A stretch of 21,188 nucleotides of DNA, taken from contig NWUY0300015719.1 of assembly GCA_004151065.3 (NCBI GenBank), forward strand, positions 21,790 to 42,977, written 5' to 3'. Below are positions 1-9,525 of this stretch, piece after piece. Positions within the stretch are counted from its first letter, which is position 1; every line of letters begins with the position of its first letter. Position numbers and translations under genes: made by a program. Below the pieces are notes generated by a model. That model ran no database searches and was not told the DNA's origin. It was given only the letters and a program-made list of their open reading frames with translations. Source of the stretch: Larix sibirica. Taxonomy: Eukaryota; Streptophyta; Pinopsida; Pinales; Pinaceae.

Positions 1-1380
1 TGATCCTATATTGTTTTTAAGTTGAAAGAGATGAAAATTATACTGCTATAATTAAAATCCAACACATCCTGTATGTTGTTGCCCCCGTCTAGTTTTTTGA
101 ACTAATGTATGTTATACAGTAAGACAATTTTTGTTTATCTGCTTCTTATTTGGAGAATACTGTTCTGATGAAAAATATCATATTAAAATTAATAGAGATA
201 CCAGTAATGCATGAGGACACAAAACAAAACATGAGAACCAAAATTACAAGCATATTTGACAACTTGTATGTTAGGACGATTAGCTAGGACATTTGAAGTT
301 GACCCAAAAGACTATAATACCCACTGTAGATTTCCCACTAATTAAATACCTTAAGAGGATTTGCACAGAAGGACGACAAATAAGAAACAAAAAAAACAGC
401 ATATATAATGATGCTCTGATGCAGGGGAATGGAGTAGATTGACACCGGCATGCTATTATTTTCTTAATTGGTAATGAGAGTTCAGAGACATCCAGGATAA
501 TCCCAAATGGGCTGAAGCCCTAGTGGGGTCTGATAACAAGGCCAGATTCATGGCATTTGGGATCTTCACTGTATTCAGCAGAAGAAGATATTGCTTGAGT
601 GCTACTAATACCTCTAGAAATCCGAATTGATTCATATGTTATCCTACTATTTCTGCACCTCTACTTCAATTTGACCCCCAGTTTTTCAATATGAACTTCC
701 TCTCTTCACCATCCAGAGGATTCAGTCAAGAGAGTTGAAATGCTTACAGTTGAGGCAGCCAAACATACTGCTTTTGATAAGGATGAAAATGTGATTACTA
801 AGAAATCTGGTTTCCATTCTTGCTAGCTGGCTTTGAAGCTACAGGGCCTCTGCCTAATGCCTCAGCAGGTTCTATTTCTCATCAGTGATTTTGGAACATA
901 GCCTTTAAATGCAAAATATAATTGAAAACATCAAAATAGCTCCAAGATATGAGAATTCACAGACAACCACTACCTATAAGCTTAAATGCACTTACTCCCC
1001 TGAAATTGTCTTTCCAATTCATGATCACACTGAATCAATGTCTCCTATTTGGAAATAATTTTTGCAAGCTTGAAAGATAAGCAACCATTTTGGGGTCAGC
1101 ATGGCAGGATTAAATGAACTAAATTGTATTAAATTCAAAGATACATTGGGACTCTCCTGCCACCAATGTGTTTGAATCATCATAAAAGTGAGCTGAATTA
1201 TACACTTATTTAGTGGCTAATCAAATTACCCACACGATGGCCAATTACCAGGCTATTTGGATTTGCTGGAATCAGCCCTTCCCAAAGTATTACACTTGGT
1301 CTTGTGTTCTTCCAGAAAGCGGGTTGGTCTTATCATCATCAAATGTCTTGGGTTCTACCTCCATTCAACAGACTTTTGAA
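1..1380. other. Unassigned AT-rich flank
   Basis: I see no convincing gene in this stretch. Reading frames on both strands are short and interrupted. On the minus strand a few short runs around 460-520 (for example PFGIILDVSELSLP) resemble the leucine-rich pattern seen at 1381-1840, so the decayed LRR relic may reach further left, but I cannot show continuity. No terminal repeats, RNA gene or tandem array is visible. Confidence 0.5.
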
Positions 1381-1840
1381 TGTTGCTAGGATTGTCAAAG
1401 ATTTCCTTGGGAAGTTAGAGCTTAGGCTCTATGCCTTTTCGAATCCCTCCTAAATCCGCATGCATCATGGAGTGGGCTATCTTTTATTGAATTTTCCTCT
1501 TAGCCCAACTCACAGTGAGTACCTTTGCCTGGAAGTAAGCTGAATTTCTAACATCCAGATGATATACAACAAAGCCTTCACCATAAATAGAAACAAATGC
1601 GTAACCTGCATATTAGAGATCCAGGATTTTGAGTTTCTGACAGGAAATCCCCTAAGCACCATCTCCCTTCATTTATGTCCAAAACTAGAGTGTTGAGGTC
1701 AAAGCATTCAAAGTAATAACACCAAATTTGTCCGGCTCAATATCATTTCCAAAAGAGCTTTCATATTGTTAATAAAAGTTCAACCTGCAGCTTCCAATTC
1801 TTTAAACCTAGAGTCGGTACAGTTTTAAATCCAGCAGCTT
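1381..1840 (-). pseudogene. Decayed leucine-rich-repeat (LRR) relic, possibly from an NBS-LRR or receptor-type gene
   Basis: Read on the minus strand, LRR-like cores recur at near-regular spacing: LLDLKL near 1838, LNTLVLDINEG near 1697, KLKILDL near 1636, VVYHLDVRN near 1570, then LPKEIFDNPSNIQ near 1418. The steps are about 139, 61, 66 and 152 nt, close to multiples of a 20-25-residue repeat. The cores are in different frames and stops lie between them: a TAA directly follows KLKILDL, and another precedes LPKEIF. It is therefore broken. Plant LRR domains of resistance proteins and receptor kinases have such repeats and bind ligands or control activation. No NB-ARC, TIR or kinase motif is visible, so the parent class is inferred. 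The 27-residue stretch at 1523-1605 is also flanked by AG and GT, so an exon of some other gene is the main alternative. It lies outside the 7.56-kb duplication and occurs once. Confidence 0.35.
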
Positions 1841-2463
1841 GATCACTAGTTCAATATGTAATCCCTATAATGAAGACAGGCCAAACAGAGAAAGTGTACA
1901 ATCTCTAGGGGTAAGTCATTGGCTAGGAGGTTGGATGGTTGACTAGAAGGGTGATTGACTAAAGCTAATTTGATTGAAGAAATCGATCAGGGGAAGAACT
2001 GACTATAGGAAAAATCGACGGGGATTTACTCGATTGTGTAGAGTCATTAGAAGAGCACATTGACGACTAGAGAGTGGCAGCAATGGATGCATGCTGATGG
2101 AGCATGTCAACAGATCACTGCATGGTTAAAGTTAACACTTGATTAGTTATTTTGATAGGACTATGGTTGACAAGCAGCCAGACAACTGAGGATTATGTTG
2201 AATGGCATTGTTTGTTGACTAGCATGCCATTAACAGTTACTATGGAGCTTGATCAAAAGTAGTTTCTTTGAGGATGTGTCACTGAACCTTAGAAGAAAGA
2301 CCAAGTGGATGGGTGAAGACCTGATTCGAAGCATCACATGAACACCATGTGTATGTGACATCAATAATAACCATTGAACTGTTTGTTTGTCATTTGGAGA
2401 GTTGGTGTCAGTTACCTGAGGAAGGTGAAACTGTGAATCGTTGCTTAATTGACAAGTGGAGAA

Positions 2464-2646
2464 GTTGAATTGCCAAAACAGTTTCTTGTAGATGGCCCAT
2501 AAGAAGGTGGATTGTCTGTCAAAGATGGGTTGGCACAAAAAGATGCAGCTATGGATGAGTTGAGCTTTGCAGTCATGAAGACAAAGAGTGGCCAGGCAAA
2601 GCAAGCATTGCTCAGAGAAGTCATGCACACTAGTAGATTATTCTAG
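2464..2646 (+). pseudogene. Coding-like run of unknown family (copy at 10025-10207)
   Basis: In one plus-strand frame this run encodes about 60 residues with one internal TAA after the twelfth codon and a terminal TAG. It contains a lysine- and glutamine-rich amphipathic stretch (for example MDELSFAVMKTKSGQAKQAL) that reads more like protein than its surroundings. No start, domain or family is recognised and neighbouring sequence does not extend it. It is the same in both copies. It may be a fragment of a decayed transposon or gene, or chance. Confidence 0.12.
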
Positions 2647-3588
2647 TAGTGATATCTGAGAAAGATTGAATCTCTGTAGTTGTGGAGACACAGAGAGCGA
2701 TCAGTTGTTGAAGGTGAGCAGACAGAAGTTGGAAGACTCTAGAGGCCAAACCTAGTAAACCTGACATAGCTCTATTTGATTGCTAGTTAGAACTAGAGAT
2801 GGAGACTAGTCCACTGGAGAGTTGGTTGATATTTTTGTCTAATTGTTGAGCCTATGGAATCCATGAAGAAGAAGCCAGGTTGGATATTGGATAATTGGCC
2901 AAGGAATTCAATTGAGGGATCACAACTGACAAGGGGAATTTTTTGTGGAGAAGAATAGAGCATTGAGGAAGGTATGCTTGGACTCGTTGCTGGAATTGCT
3001 AGACATTGTGAACATCACCCTGTGAGTAAAGAAAGCTGCAGTGAGAATGAGACATTTGCAAATGATAAGCATTTGATAGCCAAGCAAATTCTGAGAAGAC
3101 TAGGGAGTATCAGGGATTTTGTAAGCACAGCCCTGTGGATGTGGAATCCCAAAGATTGTGCAAGGCTAGATGTGTAAACGCTTATTAGTCAGCATATTTT
3201 AGACAGAAGAATATATTGGAATTTCTTCCCCAAGAGGATTCTCTCAAAAAGCATTGTTATATTGTGTATGAATGTTCTGTGTGTGATTGTCTATCTAGTA
3301 TTCTGTTAAAAGTTTAACAATGAGAGAAATCTAGGCCAGAATAATCGCACAAGGCATCTTGTTGGTTTTAGTTGAAATCCGATTTGAGTGCATTTAGGAG
3401 ATTTTGACTCACCCACTGGATTATGGATCAATATTACTTTCATGTTTCTTTAATTGAATCTCTCAAGCACGTTTATTTGAAAGTGGAAACCTGTTTGAAC
3501 TGTTGTACTTGTCATCCTATTTCTTTTTTGAACATTAGCATGAATACTTTTGTAGATGCATGACGTGAAGACTATGGTTCTCTTTAAT

Positions 3589-3660
3589 AGCAATTTATAT
3601 GGATCTTTTTAGCATTTTATATGGATCTTTTAGCATTTTATATGGATCTTTTAGCATTTT
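3589..3660 (+). repeat. Short tandem repeat, about 21-22 bp unit, three copies (copy at 11150-11221)
   Basis: The unit ATATGGATCTTTTAGCATTT occurs with starts at 3597, 3619 and 3640, giving periods of 22 and 21; the first unit has one extra T. An AGCA box precedes each unit and follows the last. The array is the same length in both 7.5-kb copies, so it has not changed between them. It reads as a minisatellite-like slippage product with no assigned role. Confidence 0.9.
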
Positions 3661-3670
3661 GTTTGTGCAG

Positions 3671-3729
3671 GTGAAAAATGTCATCGAAAAGCCGCACAAT
3701 GATCATTTGCCCTTGATTGAAGCAAGCAG
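3671..3729 (+). other. Possible exon bounded by splice-like sites (copy at 11232-11290)
   Basis: A pyrimidine-rich TTTGTGCAG acceptor-like site precedes, and a GTGAAC donor-like site follows, 59 bp that are open in one frame (VKNVIEKPHNDHLPLIEAS). A second acceptor-like site ending TTTTAACAG at 3953-3961 is followed by an in-frame continuation (RLCNMDILSHVQQ) with a GTAATA donor-like site. I recognise no protein family and cannot find further exons, so this may be chance in AT-rich DNA. There is no substitution between the copies here. Confidence 0.15.
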
Positions 3730-5293
3730 GTGAACTCTCAGATTTTTCTTAATAGCTTCATTCAGTTCAAAAGTAGCAAAAAATATTTTATGCTTTGTAA
3801 TAGTAGGTGGGCTACATATGCCTTCCTCTGTAATAATGAAGTTTGTCTATGTCGGGTTGTACTTAGAGAGCGATAGACTTTTTGATTTACAATTTCCTTT
3901 TATTTCCAGTTGTTATTCATTGGCTTCAAACATGCAACTTACATGACCAGTTCTTTTAACAGGTTGTGTAACATGGATATTCTCTCACATGTTCAGCAAG
4001 TAATATGCTTTGCATTCCATGACAGTAGGCTTCTCCTTGAGACATGTCAAGAAGCTAAGAATCTGCGTAAAATTGTGACATTGTTCTATCTGGATTGAGA
4101 ATAGTTGGTTTCTATGATATTCCATTTGACAGCTCTCTTAGCTTTATTTTTTGATGCATTTTTATTTGCTCGTCTTTCTATGTATGGTGGTAAGATGAGC
4201 TACCATGGAATAATTAAGTTTTGGAAGGTTTACTATAACCTCCACTTTTCTTCATTTCCTTTGGTAACTTCTGTTCAAGAATAGGGTTCGAGCAATTATG
4301 CTTGGCTTATAGCTTAAATGTTGTCATATTGCACTTCATTTTGGAAAAATATTGCACATAAGGTTTTGGTTCGTGATAAATATTATCCACAACAAGGCAG
4401 CAGAATTTTAAAGCTGTTACAACTCAAGCCCAAAGGCATAAGGTGATTCTTCCCGTCCCAATTCATGCAGTGAAGGAAAATTCTTTTCAAGGGCATGAAT
4501 GCTGCCTTAACTTGTTGGTTATAGGTGTTAATTTATATTCAAATAATACCAGTAATCATACTGGATCTTTGGAGCATTTTATCACCATATCAAAATTAAT
4601 GTGTAATAATAAGATATAGTTATTTGGGTCAGCAGAAAATGAACAAAAAGCATCAGGAGATCCATGATTGCTTAGGAGAACCAGCTATTATTCTTTACAC
4701 TGAAGCCCTGTTATATTCATTGATGTTAAAGTCCTCTCTTTGCTCGTGTTCTTTTGGAATTGTTTATACAACATAAATACCTCTATTTCTAATACTTGTG
4801 AATCGTATCATACACACATCATATTATCATCTATAAAGTAGTTACCCAAAACAAAAGTAGATGTATAAAACATGGATTCATTAATTTCCTTTATGTAGTG
4901 TCCTAATTGAACTTGCACTCTTAAAACTCTTTTTGCTGTCCAGGTATTTATGGTATGGGGTGCAAGTTAATTAAAGGTATGGGAATCTTCATGTTAGGCT
5001 GGAGCTTATGTGGTTGTCAAGCCTTGTTGTTAGTCAAGGTTCTAATTCTTGGTTTTGGATTTGGTTTGAGTTCAGAATTCTCAATGGGCAATAAATCATT
5101 TGTTTCCTTGTATACCAATTTACAATCTCATTGATTGCATTTTATGGAAATTTCTATCTTTATTTAACTATATTGATTTCAAAGAAGGCTAAAGGTTCTA
5201 TGATTTTGACCTTTTCTGATTTTCCAACACCGGAATCTGGTTAGGCAATCTTCACTGAAATTGCATTTTTGGATCGATGGAATATTTTTTAAT

Positions 5294-5327
5294 GTAGAAA
5301 TGGATTTAGCGCCCTTGAATAGCCCTT
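5294..5327 (+). repeat. Dispersed 34-bp motif, inverted partner at 20904-20936 (copy at 12855-12888)
   Basis: The first 16 bases, GTAGAAATGGATTTAG, are identical to the complementary strand of 20921-20936, and the match continues with a few mismatches and one gap to AGCCCTT or ACCCTT. The sequence just upstream (5196-5265) resembles 20796-20890 in the same orientation instead (CTATGATTTTGACC against CTATGATTTCGACC, and AATCTGGTT). This suggests two relics of one repeat family, with part of one inverted. The family is not identified. Confidence 0.55.
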
Positions 5328-5848
5328 ACTGCAGCCAGATTGTGTAATGCTAACGTTTGATATCTGCTATTCCATCAATCCAAATGATTCCTCCCAGATT
5401 TCAGGTTAAAAGTGTTGGTTTCCCCTCCTGTTATTCCGAGCGACCAAAAAAACGATTATGTAGCATGGTTAGACTACATTGATAGATTTCTCCATTCTAT
5501 TTTCCGTTACCTTTGATTAATATGGCTCACAGATATAATGAATTGAATGGAGTTATCTGTATGTATTTTTGCTTTCCACAAGGAGGGGGGAGGAATGCTA
5601 TGCCATGCTTCCCCTTACAAAATGATTGGGATGGATTATCACCTGCTGTAGCTAGTGTGCTTGATTGATGACTTGGAAACCATGTTCTGTGCCTTGTTTA
5701 TTTTTCCATTTGTTAATTCTTTCCTACAAGTATAGCAATCTCTGGGTCATTTTCCACTTACATTTAAGCAAGGCTCCCCAAGTTTTGATAATTTTGACCA
5801 AGACTTAACCAAATTGATTGAGTTCTTGCGAGTTTGATCAACTTTGAC

Positions 5849-5905
5849 TATTTTGACTAATTTGACATTTTCTTATTTTGACTAATTTGACATTTGTCTA
5901 TTTTA
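5849..5905 (+). repeat. Short tandem repeat, 25-bp unit (copy at 13410-13466)
   Basis: The unit TATTTTGACTAATTTGACAT starts at 5849 and again at 5874, with a decaying third start at 5899, so the period is 25 bp. The surrounding 100 bp is also rich in TTTGAC. No protein-coding meaning is visible. TTGAC is the core of the plant W-box, but in AT-rich slippage DNA that is weak evidence for regulation. Confidence 0.8.
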
Positions 5906-6726
5906 AGAGTTGTTTTATTTGTCTAGTTTTTCCCTAGGAGGTATTACCAATCTCGGACATGTTTTCCTTTTATTTGTTGAGTTTTCCCAAAGAGCTATTA
6001 CAAGTCTTAGACATAATTTTCTTGTACAATATGTTATGTCAAACTAGAGTTGATCAAAGTATGTGGTTTTTCCCTTTCCCCTTTTTCTGTGTTGACCAGA
6101 TTTTTAACTAATGAATTTTGCAAAACCAAGTTTTATTTCTACAAGATCCTGGCCCCTATTGTTTGAAGGGAAGTAGTATTTTTCATTGTCATGATAAGTC
6201 CACTCCATTTTGACTAAGCCTCATAAGGGGTCCCTCCATCCAGATTGTTTGGGAGGCATAAGGTGTGGTTATAATGATCTTGTTGATATTTCAGGATTGC
6301 ATGTTTACATCGATCATGTCAATATGTAGTGGTGTGCAAGTTATGTTTTTTGAATTATATGATGTTATTATTGGATTTTGCAACATCCTGTTTTTGTACA
6401 TAATGGCATTATATTTGAGGAGGAAGTGCTTTTGGTTATATTTTTCATGGCAGTGTCGTTCCTTGGTACATGCACAATGATGAAGTTAGTTGGAAAGTAT
6501 GATGTGTTTGCATTTATAAGCTTGAGAACTGACTAACTTGGAAGATGAAGCATTGTTATATAAATGTGCATTGTTATACAAAAGTTTGTTTTTGGGCATG
6601 CTTATTTGTTTGGCGACCATGATTTGGATATGGTTCTAGGAGCTCATGTGATGTATAAGACTATTGTATTTTTTTCTGCTTGCATTACTTTTGAGAAGCA
6701 TTAATATCATATTGTAATTGATATAT

Positions 6727-7475
6727 GGCATGGTTGGATTTTGGTTTGGAGATGGTGTTGTGTGCCCTCAATGTTGTGTTTGGCTACTTAACCTCTACAT
6801 GGTTTTGATTTGGCCTTTGGTTATGCTCATTGGTTGTACTTAGTTTCATTCATTGTGTAAGTCCTAACTTGATTCTTGGATGGTGGCTGTTGTTGGTATT
6901 GGTGTTTGGCATATGTTCCATGGTGATAAGTCTTGATGTCATTAGTTTTTGCCCAACTTGGGAATAATGGTGGTCTATTGGGAAGTGGGTTTTATGCTTT
7001 GATTTTTGGTCGTCATTGGCATCAATTGCCCTTGGGATTTGGTTGCTTGATATTGGTTTTTGATTGTACCACTTGCTAAACATTGTACTTACAATTTTAA
7101 TGGGCATTTAACGTTGCATGGCATGGTTGGATTTTGGTTTGGGGATGGTGTTATATGCCCTCCACATGTTTTTGATTTGGCCCTTGATTATGCTTATTGG
7201 TTATACTTAGTTCATTCATTGCAAAAGTTCAAACTTAAGTCTTGGATGGTGGTGGTTGTTGGTGTTGCCATTTGGCATATGTGCTATGGTGATAAGTCTT
7301 GATCTCATTAGTTTTAGCCCAACTTGAGAACTATTGGGAAGTGGGTTTCATGTTTTGATTTTTGGCCATCATTGGCATCAATTGCACTTGGGATTTGGTT
7401 GCTTGGTATTGGTTTTTTATTTTACCACTTGTTAAACACTGTACTTACAAATGTAATGGGCGTTTAATGTTGCAT
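6727..7475 (+). repeat. Two-unit tandem repeat, about 393 and 356 bp (copy at 14288-15036)
   Basis: Unit 1 (6727-7119) and unit 2 (7120-7475) both begin GGCATGGTTGGATTTTGGTT and share a string of landmarks in order, among them ATGGTGATAAGTCTTGAT, CATTGGCATCAATTGC and GGGATTTGGTTGCTTG. Unit 2 is shorter, partly from a deletion within the AACTTGGGAATAATGG segment of unit 1. Frames on both strands read as low-complexity G/T-rich peptides with no recognised domain. It lies about 500 bp upstream of the recognisable LINE sequence, so it may be an older repeat or part of that element. Confidence 0.9.
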
Positions 7476-7939
7476 GACAAGTGGGTGTGCGGGTTTGATC
7501 TCAACCACTGATGTAGGTTCTGGGGTTGGTGTTCGCCAAGGTCTTTTGATGACCTCCCTCTTCTACTATTGCTCATTGTTGCGTTTTTTGTTTTAGTTTT
7601 GGGGAGTTGGGAGCTCAACTCTGCACATTATATTATTTCCTTTCCCTTTTCCATTGTTTATGTTTTGGTTGTAACTGTTTAAGCCCCCCTTGTGGTCTCG
7701 CTACTCCTCACCAAGCTTGCTTGTATTCGATTTGCTATTGGAGGTGGCAGCTTGGGATTGCATCCACATTGTCTTGATTGCATGCCCTTTTGAGGTAGGC
7801 ACCCATTTTTGAACTTTAATTTGAATTGAGGATTGCGTGGTTGGTTGTGCTTTTGTTTGGGTCATTGCCATGGTAAGCATTGAAATGTGTTTTTGTCCCC
7901 ATGAAAATTACGAAATAACATTGCCCCTTAAGGACATTT
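7476..7939. other. Unassigned stretch between tandem repeat and LINE (copy at 15037-15500)
   Basis: G/T-rich sequence with no clear coding signal. It could be the upstream part of the LINE (endonuclease to RT linker), but I cannot identify endonuclease motifs. Nothing else is visible. Confidence 0.4.
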
Positions 7940-9524
7940 ATAATGATAAGTACCCACATGGAATGGTTTTCCATGTGAATTTTACAAGGGAATTTGGGTC
8001 TTTGTGCAGCTGAATTTGGTCCAATTGTATATAAAAGTCATATAGACACATATTTGGAAGCTGCATCAACAAGGGTTTCATCAAGTTTATCCCAAAGTCC
8101 TAGAATTATTCCGTGTGAACTTTACAAGGGAATTTGGGTCTTTGTGCAGTTGAATTTGGTACAACTGTATATAAAAGTTATATAGACACAGATTTGGAAA
8201 CTACATCAACAAGGGTTTCATCAAGTTTATCCCAAAGTTGGGAGACCCAAAATTAATCACAACCTGCATGTATTTTACAAAAATGAATAACTTTATTGAA
8301 TATATCTTCCAAAATTGGGCCAAAGTGGTTGCTTCATGGTTGAATTGTATCCAGCCAAAAATCATCAAATAGTGTTTATTAGAGGCAAATACATTCTACA
8401 CTTAAATGTGATCATTGTTTGGGAAGACATGCAATGGGCTAGAAGCCAAGCCTTAGAGGTCCTTTTCATTAAGACATTTGAAAAATCCTATGACAATGTG
8501 GAATGGTCATTCACCCTCACCATGTTAAAGGTGCTTTGATTTGGTCATGTTATTGTTAATGTAGTGGAAATTTTAATTTTAGAGGCCATAGCATGTCTCT
8601 AAACCAAGCAAAATATGAAGAGGGTGATTTTTGGTTTTATTAAGCAAGGATTCATGCTAACCCCAACCATCTATGTAATCATCATTGAAGCCCTAGGTTA
8701 TTTCATTCATAACAAAATAGTGCTAATGGACACATTAGGGATGACTCATTCCTCACCCTCATTGAAGAGAATCAAACTATGAATAACACTTTGCATTACC
8801 TATAAATGAGTCAACTCAACAAATGGAAAAACCCAATGTTATTTGGAGAGAGAGGGATTTCCCTAGAATAATAAGCTAAGGATGGGCTTTGCTGCACCTT
8901 GTCCAAGGGTTCAAATTGCTCATAATTCCCTTTTCCTTCGAAGCTTTCTTGTGTACATTGTTGGAAGCAACATTTCTTAATAGTGCCAGAAAATTCACAA
9001 ATGGATATTGAAGCCATTATATTCTCTCACATGAATATTTAAAATGTGTACTAAAGCAATGGTTATGACATGTGTTTATTATTCTTTGTGATGGAAACCT
9101 TCTACTCATTCCTATTCCAAGCTCGAAAAGCTTCTCATGAATTTTTGTGGGCTAAATCTAGTGCATATGAGGGTTTTTATAGGGTTTAGTTGGACCCTTT
9201 GTTGCACTGTTGGGGGAAAGGAGGAATGGGCAATTTGGCCATCTGAACACAAACCCGATCATTATGTTCCAAATGGGTTATTGGAGGAGTGGAAGAAAAG
9301 AGGCCTAGATGAGCATGTTTAGGAACCACATCACTTAAGGGCCCTTTACAGTTGCAAGATATGGACAAATTTAAACCTATAAGCCTTGTTACCATCTTGG
9401 TGCTTGTTAGGTGAAAGGGAACCTTTGTATCTATCTTTGTTTTGAAATATTGGGTGGACATCAAATACAAGCTAGTTTGGAAAAGTGATTCTCTTAGTTT
9501 GTGCTCTTTTCAACGACCATTGTC
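7940..9524 (+). mobile_element. Degenerate plant L1-type LINE, reverse transcriptase region (copy 1, cut at gap)
   Basis: Family landmarks occur in order across shifting frames. PCEFYKGIW and PCELYKGIW (about 7970 and 8110) match the pre-RT segment; NKGFIKFIPKLGDPK (8208-8252) matches the L.IPK..DP block; AKVVASWLNCIQPKII (about 8313-8360) matches the AKVLA.RL..LP.II block; HQIVFIRGKYI matches Q..FI.GR.I. FEKSYDNVEW is motif A, where the usual Asp before FEK is Thr (ACA, 8474-8476). GFMLTP with IIEALGYF follows, then DDSF at 8740-8751, the palm Asp pair. HCWGKGGMG (9205-9231) is a post-RT motif. LINEs copy themselves by target-primed reverse transcription; this one has stops, frameshifts and a lost catalytic residue, so it is dead. 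The 5' end is not defined. Confidence 0.85.
7974..8239 (+). repeat. 140-bp tandem duplication inside the LINE RT region (copy at 15535-15800)
   Basis: The block 7974-8099 recurs at 8114-8239 with a period of 140 and about ten differences. Both encode the same EFYK/ELYK-GIWVFVQLNLVQLYIKVI-like reading and end in CATCAAGTTTATCCCAAAGT. In a canonical LINE this segment occurs once, so this is an internal duplication. Its divergence is far greater than that between the 7.5-kb copies, so it is much older. A TATATAAAAGT tract occurs in each unit but is part of coding-derived sequence. Confidence 0.93.
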
Positions 9525-9525
9525 N
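9525..9525. other. Assembly gap (single N) between the duplicated segments
   Basis: A single undetermined base separates the end of copy 1 from the start of copy 2. A one-base gap next to a contig-scale repeat usually marks an estimated zero or negative gap, meaning the joined contigs overlap instead of abutting. The LINE reading on the left is cut off here, and the right side starts in unrelated sequence. Confidence 0.9.

Larger units (their letters stand above)
1965..6726. other. Long stretch without a recognisable gene (copy at 9526-14287)
   Basis: About 4.8 kb with frames broken on both strands. The longest frame, 132 codons on the minus strand at 2230-2628, has no recognisable domain and sits opposite a better-looking plus-strand run, so I treat it as spurious. 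Several AG/GT pairs at 3671-3729, 4943-4975 and near 6294 could be splice sites of a non-coding transcript or a decayed intron-rich gene, but no exon series can be joined into a protein that I recognise. The substitutions between the two copies do not favour any reading frame. Confidence 0.5.
1965..9524 (+). repeat. 7,560-bp direct duplication, copy 1
   Basis: This segment recurs at 9526-17085 with a constant offset of 7,561. I found eleven substitutions (2149, 2214, 2737, 2772, 4785, 5602, 6138, 6457, 6504, 6534, 7295) and no indel. The left edge, within AAAGCTAATTTG, is where copy 2 begins directly after an n. The right edge, ATTGTC, is followed by an n in both copies. Copy 1 joins the left flank without a gap. 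A scaffolding artefact of two alleles explains the shared right end and the single-base gaps better than a real tandem duplication, but sequence alone cannot exclude the latter. Confidence 0.97.

Noticed and set aside
2230-2628. 132-codon minus-strand frame, repeated at 9791-10189
   Set aside because: Its presence twice reflects the 7.5-kb duplication and not conservation. It has no domain, and the opposite strand has a more protein-like run, so it is likely a shadow or chance frame.
3589-3660. Regularly spaced short repeats resembling a CRISPR array
   Set aside because: The units are directly adjacent with no unique spacers, and the context is a plant genome. This is an ordinary minisatellite-like repeat.
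4285-4291. GGTTCGA, resembling a tRNA T-loop box
   Set aside because: No paired acceptor stem, anticodon arm or A-box at the right distance could be drawn around it.
5849-5905. Cluster of TTGAC as W-box regulatory sites
   Set aside because: The cluster is a by-product of a 25-bp tandem repeat in TTTGAC-rich sequence, with no gene nearby to regulate.
7060-7302. Overlapping plus- and minus-strand frames of 80 and 85 codons in the tandem repeat
   Set aside because: Both are low-complexity readings of a G/T-rich repeat unit. They are not kept open in the other unit and carry no domain.
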